Source of the DNA: Melampsora larici-populina 98AG31
Taxonomy: Eukaryota > Basidiomycota > Pucciniomycetes > Pucciniales > Melampsoraceae
Assembly (NCBI RefSeq): GCF_000204055.1
Contig: NW_006768811.1
Coordinates: 574,406-638,405 of the forward strand
DNA length: 64,000 bases
Direction of reading: 5' to 3'
Shown here: positions 11,776 to 23,639 of the stretch, in pieces
How positions within the stretch are numbered: the first letter of the stretch is position 1
How the letters are laid out: every line of letters starts with the position of its first letter
The notes under the pieces: generated by a model
Database searches by the model: none
What the model saw: only the letters and a program-made list of their open reading frames with translations
Told to the model about the DNA's origin: nothing
Made by a program: the position numbers and the translations under genes

Positions 11776-13125
11776 ATGAACCGATACACAATTGTGGCTG
11801 TCTTCATCGGCAGTCTCATGGCAAACGCAATGGCGAAGTCTTATAAAGCTAATTTCGATAGCGTTAACAGTCAGATGTCCGAGCTTTACCAACACATTGG
11901 GGACGTGCAAGCTATCGCGAGCAGCAGTGGGTAAGATCTATGTTTTGCACCTGCATCATGTCTTTTCGTTTGTCCTTGGTCCCTCTCAGAGGGTTATCTT
12001 TGTGAAACATCCTTTTACAAAGGACTCCCCAAGATTTAAATACGGTCTGACCTCAGCAAACTCATTCCCAGACGCCGACTCTCGCTGAGATTGTGTCCAT
12101 TTGTCTAATCGACATCTTTTTTTCGCATAGACATTCTGAGATCCAAAAAAAATGTTCAGAAGCCAAAGACGCCTTAGACTTCGCTCAATCATCTTGGCAA
12201 CAGATTTCAACCACTTATATTAACCGACCGTGGTTGGCGTCTGAAAATAGCTTAAGTTCAACGATAAAATCCCGACTGTCAGATTGCGGCAATATTCTCA
12301 AAGAAATCCAAGAGCACTCTGACGTCCAGTCAAACACAAACGCCTACTCAAGAACCGTACAAGCATGTCAGGCAAGTCTTTCCTCTACATGTGAACTGGC
12401 TGTTTCTCATTTGTTTTGAACTTCTAAAAACTTCTCAACTTAGACTATATATACCAAGTGCGTGTCCAGCTGTGACGGTATTTGGGACTGGCAACCTCCT
12501 TCTCCCCAACCGAGTGGCAGCTCCAATCGAAAGCTCAGGCGTAGTCTATATGGAGAACAAGTTCCTGCCTGTCGTAAGTTGCATTTCACCACTTGTCGTC
12601 ATCAAGGTCCGCGTTTGGTAGCTGAACTGCGATTGTGTCACTCCACGGCCCCTGCCGGTTCTCGTATATCGTCACTTGCGATAGCTAACAACGAAACAGC
12701 ATGTCCCATCTCGCATCTTTCCTTGGGATTTGAATGTATCGATGTAAATCAGAGCATTCCACTTAGAACTCACCTGATTGCCGTGATTTCATCCTTGGTA
12801 TTCAGTTGCTAACACCGCTACTCTTCCTTTACTGGTGTCCCCTACTGACAGACCAACCTCGAGCTGGCAAGTTGCGGCGGATGTGTCACGAAGGGAGAAG
12901 GTGAGAATTGCCTTTCTATCACTGGGGCTGCCGGTGTCGGATGTCTGGAAGGCAAATGTGTAAGTCAAGACTTCCTACCTTCTTTGGTTTCGGTGGACTT
13001 CAATTGATTCACTTACCTGGTTTCCTGATACTTTGAACCTTTTTTGATAGGTCGTATTCTCCGCCGAAAGCGGGTATTACCTTGGGCAACAAGGCCGACC
13101 TCTTCGTCGGAGGAGAATGCTTTGA
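11776..13125 (+). CDS. PriA-like cysteine-rich secreted protein, 250 aa, six exons
   Basis: Exons 11776-11930, 12131-12371, 12444-12573, 12700-12743, 12852-12959 and 13051-13125 join without a stop and sum to 753 nt. The second intron has a GC donor (GCAAGT). Residues 1-20 form a signal peptide ending ANAMA. The middle is helical with scattered Cys. The C-terminal third reads FECID, then LASCGGCVTKGEGENC, then GAAGVGCLEGKC and VVFSAESGYY. This order of ECID, SCGGC, C, GVGC and C is the pattern of the fungal PriA-like secreted family (named after a Lentinula fruiting gene). The family usually has a Cys in the SCxxGY position where this copy has Ala, and a Cys near the end that is missing here. 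It is probably exported; its role is unknown. The neighbouring methyltransferase gene is convergent, 446 bp away. The start was chosen because it gives the signal peptide. Confidence 0.82.
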
Positions 13126-13571
13126 ATACACGGGTTGTAGAATACTTCTCTAACCAAGTCTTCCACTTTCCCCAAATGAGCCCTAGCCTTGATAAGGTCT
13201 CAACGCCCCTTTCTGCAAGCTTGTACAGCACAACGAAAGGTTCCGATCTGATCAGCACACCGCACATTCGCTCTATTTTTCTCTTGGTTTCTACGCGCCT
13301 CTTTCAAGGCCGATCGTGATGACTGTAGGATTTGCGCAACTACAACTCCCCTGGCTGTTCGAAGCTATATTTGTGACTTCATGTGTTTTCTCAGTCAGCC
13401 TTAGTCTTTGTTGTTTCTCTTGATATGCAATTTTTAGTATCATTCTCTCCAAGCAAAAACATCAGCGAGCAGCTTAACCCTCCTGACAGGTGTTGACATT
13501 GAGCAGCTTTCATTCAACATGAGTCATTCACACGGAGATTGCTACACAGGGGTGGAAGCTATGTTTTGAGC

Positions 13572-14651
13572 TCATGGCACAGTACCACCGGATTCCTTTT
13601 TTCTCATGGAATAGAAATAATAGTGGAACATGTTTCCTAGCTCGGTAGTTTCGACTGACCAGATACCCGGCCTTTCTAGGTGTCGTTTGCGGAAGTGGGG
13701 TTGACCGAAGGTGATGTATAGGAACACACCCCCTGGTTTTAAGATCCTACCCATTCATGAATTTCAGTTACCAATGATATCGGAATCCCTTCGCTGAATC
13801 GGGCATATCATGGAATCGGATACATACCGCATTACTTCATCGACCTCCCTTTTGCAATTTTCGATCACTTCCGCAGAAGGCTCCTGGAAAGATCAGGGAT
13901 ATAAGAAGGTAGGAAATCCAAGGGAAAACGTGTGGAAACATCATTTACCCAGACGTCGCCCTTCGAGCACATCAGTGCATCCATCGTGCCTAACATGCCA
14001 AGCGGCTCGTTAGCGAGGAAAAGTGGCAAAAGATTGTTATAGACCAGAGGAGTTACACTACCTTTATCGATAGCTACGTCAAATGAAGCAGATTCAAATG
14101 GTAGCTCACGTACATCCGCTTGTACCCCTATCAAATTTATACCAAGCTCTTCAGTCACAGTAGGCCAATGTCCATACAAGAGGGTCACATACACGTCATT
14201 TCGGGATGTTCTGTGCGCATGCGCTCGACCAACACTTGAGAAATGTCCACATTCACCACGGAGTGATAACCAGCCTCATACATATCTTGGGACAGAGCTG
14301 TACCCGGAACGATCACTCAATATGAAGGTGAATGACACAGGCATGGCAGTATGTAGTACTCAACTAGAGTTACCACAGCCAAGAACGCATATCTTGGCTT
14401 CGGGAAGCGGCACGTGTTGTTGGATAAGGTCGGATAGCTCAGAATAACTTTGAAACCAATCGAAATGGCTTCCGGCAGGCTCTTGACTATAGCGCTCATC
14501 CCAGTAAGCAGCTGAGCCATAGCTCTCGTTATCCTAGAAATCTCATCACATAAGGCGGGTGGGTAGTTTGAAAAGGTCAATGTCTTGGTTCGTTGCGTAG
14601 GTTTGAAGCTGTCCAAGAATCGCCCACCGGCGGTAATCCGATATTTGCCAT
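13572..14651 (-). CDS. Class I SAM-dependent methyltransferase, EEF1AKMT4-like, 211 aa, seven exons
   Basis: Exons on the minus strand: 14651-14628, 14533-14365, 14297-14193, 14127-14062, 13989-13949, 13883-13828, 13746-13572; they sum to 636 nt with no internal stop. Domain order: YGSAAYWDERY (residues 13-23), FDWF, motif I ICVLGCGNS (56-64), motif II VVNVDIS (78-84), motif III VQADVRELPF (101-110), DKGTMDAL (120-127), and the C-terminal strand block LKPGGVFLYITFGQPHFR (156-173). DKGTxDAL and GQPHFR are typical of the EEF1AKMT4 (ECE2-linked) group, which in animals methylates a lysine of elongation factor eEF1A. Substrate in this organism is inferred. Length is near that of the stand-alone enzymes. 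All catalytic SAM-binding motifs look intact, so this is probably a functional host gene. Confidence 0.9.
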
Positions 14652-14843
14652 GAAAAAACGCTGGATGTTGATAAGATCACTTCGCCTCCGGGGTAACAGA
14701 CAACCGACTCACCGAGCACCTCCGAGCACCGACTTGAATTGAAAAAATCAGATCACGCGGTATAAGCATATTATGATCCGATCAAGCGGTATTCTTATGT
14801 AAGATACCCGATGATGCAAGTTCCCTTGCCAAGACTGCAATTA

Positions 14844-15085
14844 CGGTACTCAAAGCTGTGTATATGTAGTTTTGTGTGTATAGTTTTTTTTGCCCAAATA
14901 TACTTTTTTTAAAAAAACTACATAGCTTTGAGGACCCCATATGTATATCTGTGTTTGTTGATCAGATGCTGGTGGCTAAACTGTCAACCAAAATATAAAT
15001 TGCGCAGGTTTTGTATAGTTGCAAAAAAAGTATATTTGGGCCAAAAAAACTATACACACAGAACTATGCACAGCTTTGAGTACCG
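14844..15085. mobile_element. TIR element (MITE), TA target duplication, 242 bp
   Basis: Ends CGGTACTCAAAGCTGTGTAT and, in reverse complement, CGGTACTCAAAGCTGTGCAT, with the inverted match continuing through a GTGTATAGTTTTTT and CCCAAATATACTTTTTT block. TA on both sides. No coding potential. Confidence 0.85.
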
Positions 15086-16026
15086 TAAATGATTGAATTG
15101 AGCAACCTGAGCTGCAAGAATGTGATCAATGAGTCGGGGGAGTTCTCTCTTGAATGATCAACTTGGAAAGTTGTTCTGACTCTTTTAGAAGCCCAAGTGC
15201 ATATGCTTAGCTAGGGTATATTGAGTATCCTGATTAGTTCTCAAAGCAGTCACTCTGGGCTTTTTGTGACAACTGCATCTTTGAATCATTACCCATTCTC
15301 TTCAAATTCTTTGAAAAATGTGATCTGGGTCTGTGTGAATCAGGGGAACAGAAAAAACATCACAATCCTACTATCAACTTGTGGCCCTGGGGTTTGATTT
15401 GAAATTGTGGAAATCTCTACACAATTTCCAAGAAGACTGGGCAGGTTATGTGACAAAGGAGAACAGTGTGCTATATTGAGCCTGAATATTGCACAATCAA
15501 CACAAATATGATTGTAACTAAGCTCAAAAACACTGAACCTCATGCAAGGAAGGCAGATATGCCAAAGCCAGAAAGATACAATCAGATGGCAAGGACATAC
15601 TGGAAACCTCCCCTATATTTCAAGTGACAATGATTGTGCCCAAGGAGTAGCTTATAGAAACCAGTGCTTCTTTTTGGTCCTTGGTTGTTTTGAGCAGGTG
15701 TATAATTTCCTTAAATGGGCAAATCATGTCAATTGGAACCATTGGTGCAAAAAATGATTTTTACTCTATATAATTTGTGATTTTAATGAGCCCTTTCTGA
15801 CTTTCTGATGATCCTTCCTTGCTAACCAATTTTCTTTAAACATATAATCTAGCCAGGAATTTAAGTTATTCAAAAGAACATGCCTGGCCAAACATGATCA
15901 CAGAAACCTTTATGTGGTGAAATATAAATATAAGTAATACCTCTCTTGTTCAATACAATTATCTGGGATACAAGGTTGTGTCCTTTTTGACGTGACTAGA
16001 CTGGAGCAACTGTATATGCCTCAATA
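15086..16026. other. No gene seen
   Basis: AT-rich sequence. The short frames at 15,340-15,757 have no recognisable content. Confidence 0.5.
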
Positions 16027-16492
16027 CACCAGGGGGTAAGTGACACGTTCCAAAAGTAGGATCGATAGCGTTACGGACACGTTACGACATTTCAATTGTT
16101 TTGGAACGTGTCCGGGAGGTGTCCAGGTTTTACGGAACAGAAACACTGCCATCACGTAGCAGTCACCAAAAAGCAGGCTGTATTCAAGAGTGCTGGACCC
16201 ATTGATTGACAGCTCAGCCGAGCAAAGAATGACAAGGTCAAACACATCGCATCACAACCAGATGGTTGCACTTGGGTCAAGGTATTGTCTCATCCGAGTC
16301 TTGACCAACCTTCATACCATCTGTGACTATGATTTTTGGTCGTTTTGAACCCACAAAAACCAGTGAAAATGACTGATTGTCACACGGTTCTCCTCATTTC
16401 GTTACCGGAACCGCTTTGTCTTGGTTCTTGCAACAGGATTCCTGGACACGTTTCCAGAACGATCCGAGGCTGAGGAAGTTTACCCCCTGGTG
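16027..16492. mobile_element. Putative TIR element, TA target duplication, 466 bp
   Basis: Ends CACCAGGGGGTAA and its exact inverted match TTACCCCCTGGTG, each next to TA. Inside, GGATCG and ACGTGTCC motifs occur in mirror order on the two sides, as expected of a worn longer inverted repeat. The first segment also repeats GGAACGTGTCC-like motifs. Confidence 0.6.
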
Positions 16493-17454
16493 TAGGCTCA
16501 CTGTGGTGTCACATTCATTAAATTTGACATCCATTTCAATTATCAATATGTTAGGTTTTCATTTCTCATCCTTTTCCTTTTGTCATTTCTTAAGTGTTCT
16601 CCTTCCACTCTTCTTGTTTCTACTTAATTATTATTCTTGTATTGGGTTCCTTAGCTTTTACTACAACTGACTGTTCTAACACACAAAAAAACCTACACTG
16701 GTTACTAAACTACTTGCTATGTCTACTTAGGTTGCCCAAGTTTCATAGCGTGTGTGTGGGGGGCGGCCTATGGCCTGCGGGTCTCGTAACGGTATAGGCT
16801 CTCTGTGTGGCAGGGTCCAGGGGCGGGTGGGAGGAAAAGAAAAAGTTTCACAATGAAAACCGAGATTGCCTTCTAGTTGGGTTTAGCTTCTAGTTATGTT
16901 TGTTGAGATTATTCAGGATGAGGTTACAGATTTTTCCGAGGGAATTTCAAATCTGTAACTCTCACTGCTACGTGTTCGTCTTCAGTTAGTCCGGTACCGG
17001 GTCTACCATGGTCCGTTTATCTCTCTTTCTATGGAACTGTACAGGTGCCGTCGTTCCTTTGGGCACCTGTACCATTCATAAGTATGTACATAGTTTGAAA
17101 AGGTTTGAAATAATTTGAGAAAGCCGTGACATGACAGGACATGACCTATGCAGTTGTTCAAATTTACAAAACTGACAGGCAATACTTGCCTGTGTCAAGG
17201 AAGGACGAGGATCAGATATGGATCAGGACTAAACTCATGGCTCGGTCGCGAGCGACAGCGTGGGACTCTGATGAGTTTAGATCAGGACGTTGGGAGACGA
17301 AATATGTGTGAACTCCAATTAAGTTACAGATTGAGATTCTGTCGGTTTGACTTTATCGCGCATGGAGGCGCAAAATTCAAGCTTGGCTTTAGCCTCTGCA
17401 TAGACACCCCGCACGCGCAAAGATGATTCTAAAGTCAAGGAAGTTATGAGGTTA
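16493..17454. other. No gene seen
   Basis: Contains a pyrimidine-rich stretch at 16,560-16,640 and a short inverted repeat TAAACTCAT...ATGAGTTTA at about 17,229-17,281. No protein is recognised. Confidence 0.45.
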
Positions 17455-17743
17455 CACCACGAAGACGCTTTTGAGCGGAAGGACGTCGGGATTGTCCGAG
17501 ATCATATGCTTCCGTCGGCACCCCCGTTTGGGCTGTCCTCTGGATGTCAGTGCGTGCGGACGTCCGCAGCACACACTCAGGATGCCAGGTTGGGCCTACG
17601 TTTAAATAAGAACACCCTTGGAAGCCCGTGGGATGTCCCAAATTTTGATTCCGACCCGGGCTCCTTGGATCAGTTTCGTCAGGATATCCCTTCCCCTGCA
17701 AAAAATCCTGATGTCCCTAGGACATCAGCATGTCCTTGTGGTG
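17455..17743. mobile_element. TIR element, CACCAC ends, TA target duplication, 289 bp
   Basis: Ends CACCACGAAGACGC and CATGTCCTTGTGGTG with TA on both sides. The interior is rich in GGACGTC, GGACATC and GATGTCC motifs. It is similar, in reverse orientation, to both ends of the larger element at 61,265-63,259 (shared GATCCAAGGAGCCCG and AATTTGGGACATCCCAC blocks). Confidence 0.8.
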
Positions 17744-17972
17744 TATGAGGTTATGAGAGACCCCTCTTTGGAGGGCGCGGACAAGACGGGACATTCGGTC
17801 AAGGACTCATTCATTTCACCTAGCCTCATTTGCTACCAGCTGGGGACTCTATATGAAATGCCGACTGAAAGGAAGTTAGTCAAGCCAATACAATGTCAGT
17901 CAAATAGACCGCACCTATGGAAGCAGCGAAGGCCTATAAGATATGTATTTTGATTTTACCAAACATGATGTA

Positions 17973-18061
17973 CAGTCGATTGCAGAAAGCTTGGAAACTT
18001 TTGCCCGCCAAACTTGGGCAAATTGGAGTGGAATTCTTTCCAAGCTTTGTGAAATTGACTG
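17973..18061. mobile_element. 89-bp MITE, second copy, TA target duplication
   Basis: Same length and core (CTTTTGCCCGC.AAACT, GCAAATTGG) as the element at 9,130-9,218, but with more diverged ends (CAGTCGATTGCAGAAAGCTT). TA on both sides. Confidence 0.8.
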
Positions 18062-19882
18062 TAGATGATCTTGGCTCACCTATATGCCAGCCGATTTAGA
18101 TTTTAATCGGGAGCTCGAAATTGTAACACCGCAACGGGAATGCTTTCCGACGCAGTTGCCTTGTCAGGAACTTTCATGCGGCGGTGACCTCTCAACCAAA
18201 TCGAACCATTGCTCTGTATACCAAACCGCGCAAGCAGCCACCCACTTCCTGTTGCACTACAGACGTGACTGAAGCAATTTCCACCCTTATGCACAGAATT
18301 ACTTAACTCAAGACATCATACACAGAATTAACTTAACACAGTCAGCTCTTGCAATACCGCGAGCGAGGGAAGGAAAAAAATCGAAATAATTTCAGCCTGG
18401 AACATATGGATGCACGACAGCACCAAGCCTGCAGGATGATTTCTGCAAATGGAAAAGCTCCTTGAACCTTTGTGACCCAGAGATTGCTACTTCATCGATA
18501 TATTAGTAGGTGATACAAAGATAAGATATCGCTGTAGAGCGGGACGGCGGAGAACAGAATCTCGAATAAGACGCGCTAGTTGGTATATGTTTAAAGATAA
18601 TGCAATCAAATTCCCTACCGCATTTATATCAGACTTTGTATCTGGAAAGGAACGGAACATCTGAAGAGGGACCTGTATCTTTCCTCACCCGAATATTCAT
18701 TAGTCGACACGGGTAGCGAGCTACTCTCTTCGAGATCATACGTTACCTTTTGTCGAAATCTGATCTGTCCGCAAAGGTAAGACTAGCTATTGTTGACATC
18801 TCTCGTCCAACTTGCCTGATGCTACAAATGCTAGGCAGGATTAATTGCATTTGGTCACCTACGGCAAACCACGGTTCTTGTTAAACGCCAATTGAACGTG
18901 ACAACTTTCGTCCCGTTTGAATCGCGTGTGTTGATTCAACGACGAAACAGAGATTTTGTTTATCGAATATTTGGAGGAACTCCATTAGATTATGAGCATC
19001 TGGCCAAAATGGCGGACTTGAACCCTTCTCGTGAATAGTTGAGACTTGCCCGATTGTGTGCCAATCCAGTCAGCGCAGGTGGGGCCCGACAACATCGCTC
19101 TCCAGCCCGCCTCAAGCCCTTTGTAAATTCAGGAATCGCGCGCACTCATGACGCTTGAACCCCAGTTGAAATGAACCTGATCAGCGTTTCTTGACTCAGT
19201 TGAGAGCTGGATGACACATTTGCCTAGAACTTGAAACGGTGACCATTGCTCGCAGCTAATTTCAAGTACAGAATGGAATCAACTTACGTTTTGACGCGAT
19301 CACTCAACCCAGGATAGCCAGACGCACTTTGTATCTGACCGAATGGTGGACTAATCCAGGCAGGTCTGCTCCGGACTCTGCATCTCACAGATGATACATA
19401 GAGTTTGGAATTTGCATGGACCATTATGGTCCATCGGCAGCAGACAACTCGTGCGATCTTTGCAGTGAGCTGGTGAGAGCACATCAAGGATACAGCCGCG
19501 ACACCGTTCATGATTCATGAACCACCATCCCAACCTCTTCTTTATAAGCTTCGTACGCACCGCTACGCACCGACATTTGTATTTCATTGCCCATTGCATC
19601 CATTCTCTCATACTGTCATCCAATCCCAAGTTCTTTTATTAAACCCTCGGTGACAATTTCCTTTCTCACACTACATCATCAATTACATATACATCGTTTT
19701 TCTCCTAGGCAGCCAGCCTTTTTCTAACCACATACATAATTCACAATTCATAAAGCTGCACGAATCTCCCCAACTTCATAGCTCCTTTTCATCCCATCGT
19801 TCCTCATATACATATACAACACCCCCAATTTCACCCTTTGAGTCCTTTTCTTTTGAGCACATTCGTTTATACAATCTTCGTC
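18062..19882. other. No gene supported; upstream of the secreted-protein gene
   Basis: The minus-strand frame at 19,284-19,629 has several Cys pairs but no family I recognise. The CA/CT-rich sequence at 19,640-19,880 probably contains the promoter and 5' UTR of the gene that starts at 19,883. Confidence 0.45.
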
Positions 19883-20910
19883 ATGCAATTCTCCGCCTTC
19901 CTCGTTTTCGCTATCGCCTCGTGTCAGTCCATCCTGTCCTCACGACGCATCGTAGACCACGACTAACCCATATCTTTCCCAACAGTCGTCTGTTTCGCAC
20001 AGGCTAAAACTTTTCCCAATGGACCTTCCGTTTTACGAAGATCTGCACACAAGGGCTCTAAGTTCAGGTTTGCTGTCGTTTATCACGAGCTCCACGTTTT
20101 CTCCAACTAACCCTTGTCTGTCAACCCATTAGTCATCTTCAGGTATCAAAGAGGCAGTTGTTAGAGCGATCGCACGAAAAACGCTCGCCCGAGCCTACCC
20201 CTACATCAGCCAATGGCGACAGTGAATCGCGTCGCTTTCGACGTCAGTCAGACTCAAGCGCCTCCCTGCGAAACAAGATCTACCAATATCTCACCGACTG
20301 CCACTCCGGAATACAAGCACGAGTTGCAAACATTCAAAGCCTTTGTGCTGCTACGACCCAAGAGAACGCTCAACAGACCGCATGGAAGATTGTGGCTGAA
20401 TTGCAGGCAATCTTGGCACTTTTGGTTTCTTGCGTTGCCAGGATCAAAGGATGCCCTGACGAACCGACTCCTAGTGCTGTACCAGGAGTAAATACTTCAT
20501 GTGTACGTAGCGCAGCGACTAATGATTAGCTTGGATGGTTTGCTAATTGTCTTTGGCATCGCAGGCGCAAATCGCTCAATTAGTTTATCAAATAATGGTA
20601 TTGCTCAAAACTTGCCTCAAGCAAATCGGGACAACTGGCCGCCAATTCAGCGTAATTCATAGCACTTGTAGCGGTATGTGCGCTTCATCTTTTTCTCAGG
20701 ACTCCACTTACTGATTTTATCCTTCTCACAGACACATTGAATCAAGTTTCTGGCAGTCTTTCAAACTGCGTTTCAGCCATTGGAACGTTGGTGCCCGATT
20801 TGTATAGCCAAGTCACTGGAATGCTCGGTGGTCAAAACATGCCACAATTCTTTCACTCTTTAGGATACGGAATGGACCAAGTCTTGAGCGCCCTTCAATC
20901 TCCAGCATGA
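19883..20910 (+). CDS. Secreted protein, candidate effector, 254 aa, five exons
   Basis: Exons 19883-19922, 19986-20067, 20133-20487, 20565-20673 and 20732-20910 sum to 765 nt with one open frame. Residues 1-20 are a signal peptide (MQFSAFLVFAIASF...AQA). It is followed by a basic linker (VLRRSAHKG, HEKRSPEP, RRFRRQ) with possible Kex2-type processing sites, then helical sequence with conserved-looking Cys residues (YLTDCHSG, SLCAATT, LVSCVARIKGCPDE, LKTCLKQIG, STCSD, SNCVSAIG). No known fold or enzyme motif is seen. Secreted, small, Cys-containing and lineage-restricted proteins of this kind are commonly listed as rust effector candidates; that role is inference. Neighbours are transposons on both sides. 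The start is the first ATG that gives a signal peptide. Confidence 0.75.
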
Positions 20911-21684
20911 GTTACAATTCAATAGGACGTCGTTAGTCGCTACTTATAACAATATCAATGTTAACATATTATTTATATGAGATCTACACCTCATGAATGT
21001 TTTTACACTTCAACCTTTCTTCTTTACAACTTTGATCCTTGTGAATCTTTTCTTGCCTTTGTCTCTATGGCTATATTGTTTTGCAATCACACAATTATGC
21101 CCTTAGTTGATTCACATCGTTCCCCGGACCATTGCTGCTCAAATCTCTCTCTCCCCATCCCCTATTTTCTTGAATACTTGAAACCTTTATTTTGCGCTAC
21201 TATATTGTCAACTCTAATGATCACATTTGTCAATGAGCACCTTGAATTGCCATGTGTGTCAAGCCTTCAAATGCCAACACAATCCTTTTTTCCTTGTTGG
21301 AGAACGTCCAATACGAAAAATGTTGTTTGGCCACTTATATGCCCAATCCAGCAAGAAGTTGATTATACACACATCCTCCGGTTTCATATCGGGGAGGCTC
21401 CACGAGTTATAGAAGTCTGTGTCATGTATTCCAACTGAATGAGTTCACTTAACCACAAATCATCGGTAACAAGTCCTGGGTTTCCTATGTTTTCAATGAG
21501 GTACATCAGATGTCCATTGCAATCCATACCTTTTGTAAAAAAACAACAATCAATGCCTTGACGACGTAAATTCCCGTCCTGAATCTTTTAGTAGGCACCA
21601 TACTCGTTTATGCTCGATTAGATTTCTTCGGGTATCAGACAAGGTCGCATGTAAAGTGGTTCATCGACAAATTTGTCTTCATTA
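20911..21684. other. No gene supported
   Basis: Begins with the likely 3' UTR of the secreted-protein gene. The 153-codon open frame at 20,977-21,438 has no signal of a real protein. Confidence 0.4.
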
Positions 21685-21893
21685 GGGGGGCTCAAGTCCA
21701 ATTTTTTACCACTTGTATCGTGAAAAACTTTTCCCAAATTTCTATAAGTAGCAAATTTGCGTGAATTTACTGCCCAGAAGGAGATCCGAAAGATTTTTTT
21801 TACGAATTGGGAGAAGTTTTTACAGCATGGTACCGTAAAAAACTTTCCCCAATTTTTTAAGAAAGGGCTGTAAATATTTCAACTTGAGCCCCC
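21685..21893. mobile_element. MITE with GGGGGCTCAAGT ends, TTA target duplication, 209 bp
   Basis: GGGGGCTCAAGT at the left and its inverted match ACTTGAGCCCCC at the right, flanked by TTA on both sides (21682-21684, 21894-21896). Internal inverted segments GTGAAAAACTTTTCCCAA and TTGGGAGAAGTTTTTAC strengthen the fold. The TTA duplication suggests a PIF/Harbinger-type origin. Confidence 0.8.
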
Positions 21894-22680
21894 TTATTTA
21901 CAGCCTGAATTTAAATTTTACGTCAGTCAGGTCAAGTTTTGTCGGTTAGAGTCATGGTATCCAATTGCATTTCCCTGGTTTAAGTAAGATAGGCCAAACT
22001 GAAGAACATTCAACACACAAAGCACTTTGATTTTGTACGTCCTTCTTACATGAACTTCTAAAATCATACTGGCAAAACAGCAAAAGAGAGAAAAGTATAA
22101 TGACATAGTGTTAAGGATTGGAAATCATTCCTGGTAAAGTGTCAAGGAAATTATGTAGAAGGAAGAATTTTTTTGAGAATTAGAAATAGCTGATATTTGA
22201 TATACTAACCAAAGCATCTAGATGTTCTCAGAAGGAATATGAACCTCCTATGTTTTCTATGTTTTATAATCTATTGTCTTTCTGGAATGATGATTTGTGC
22301 ACAGTTTTGCTTGATTCTTATTTCATTTCTCTAGTTCATTTTCATCTAATATCTTTCATATCATGTAACTTAATCATCCAAGAATTCTAATAACACACAG
22401 AACAACTACAAAGATCACCACGACGTCACAAACAGCCTTGTTGAGAATAACTGACTCAGGAGGAGACAGCTACCTAGCTTTTGTTAGAAGGTAATTCAAT
22501 TGATTGATTGTCAAACTCAAACAAATGAAAACATATCTATTAATCTTTCTTTCAATTGTGGACAATAGTAGGGGTAATCCATTAACCCTAAAACTTACTT
22601 ATACACAATGAGTTCATACCTGTGTTGATCTTGTTTTAGGTATGTACTTGACATTTGTCTACAACAATTTTCTTTCATTA
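21894..22680. other. No gene seen
   Basis: AT-rich sequence without recognisable content. Confidence 0.4.
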
Positions 22681-22854
22681 CAGTCAAACCTCTGAAATCC
22701 GGTGGGCTTGGTGGACGCCTTTTGGACCGGATAGCAGAGGTTATTGGATTTTAGAGTTGAACTCCCTGCTAAAAACCCAGCTTGGTGGACCAAAATTTGA
22801 CCACATATCAGAGGTTATCGGATTTTCGAGGACCAGATTGCAGAGGTTTGACTG
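22681..22854. mobile_element. pogo-type MITE, TA target duplication, 174 bp
   Basis: Ends CAGTCAAACCTCTGAAATCC and, in reverse complement, CAGTCAAACCTCTGCAATCT, with TA on both sides. Internal CAGAGGTTATCGGATT/CAGAGGTTATTGGATT repeats. The terminus is related to the 89-bp MITE family. Confidence 0.88.
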
Positions 22855-23639
22855 TACATGCTATGGTACTGATTTTATTGTTGTAGTTGTTTTGTGTTTA
22901 TATGTGTTAATTTGAGTTGCTACAATCCAATATCTTTCAATACATCCACAAATATTTGTAGACAACATGTAAGGAAATTGAGTCATGAATGTACCAAATT
23001 ATGAGGCAAAAGATGGATGCTCTTCATCTCATAGTAGATTCAACAAAGCTCAGATTTGAAGGGACTCATATGACGGAAAGGTGCTTTTGGTTAGAATAAT
23101 TTGAAACCCATTGATACAAAGCATCAAACTTCACTAGCAGATAGGCTTATGATATATCAATTGGAAAATTCATGGAAGAGCAAAAAGGGAAGCATGGGTA
23201 CTGTGCCTACCACGTGTTCCAGAAGATGTACTGCACAACATGAAACTGGAAGAGGAGTATATAACATGTGGAGAAAGGTGTATATGACTCCTTGACACTG
23301 ACAAATTCCACTGAATTTCTTGGTGTTTAATCCTCTTCATTCTTTTCATTCCCCCTTAGAATCCAAAGACAGATTCATTAAGATTATGATTGATTCATCC
23401 ACTCAGTAGTGATAATCAATCTATTCTCCAAAAAAATGAATATTCATGTCTGGTGTTTTCTGATACAGTCAATAAGTCTACAATATCTCCATGCTATTAC
23501 GGTCAACTACAATGATATAAGAAAACCATACCACTTGCAACAAACATTAGGCCAGACAAAAGGTGGGCCAGCACATCTATACGGGTAATTATTTGTAAAG
23601 GTTTTGGAGCTCATCTTTACCCTTGTATCCTGTTTAAAT

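Noticed and set aside
19284..19629. Cys-rich minus-strand frame as a zinc-finger gene
   Set aside because: Cys spacing fits no known finger, and no splice-supported extension was found.
20977..21438. 153-codon open frame after the secreted-protein gene
   Set aside because: Composition looks random and no domain or signal peptide is visible; probably 3' UTR and spacer.
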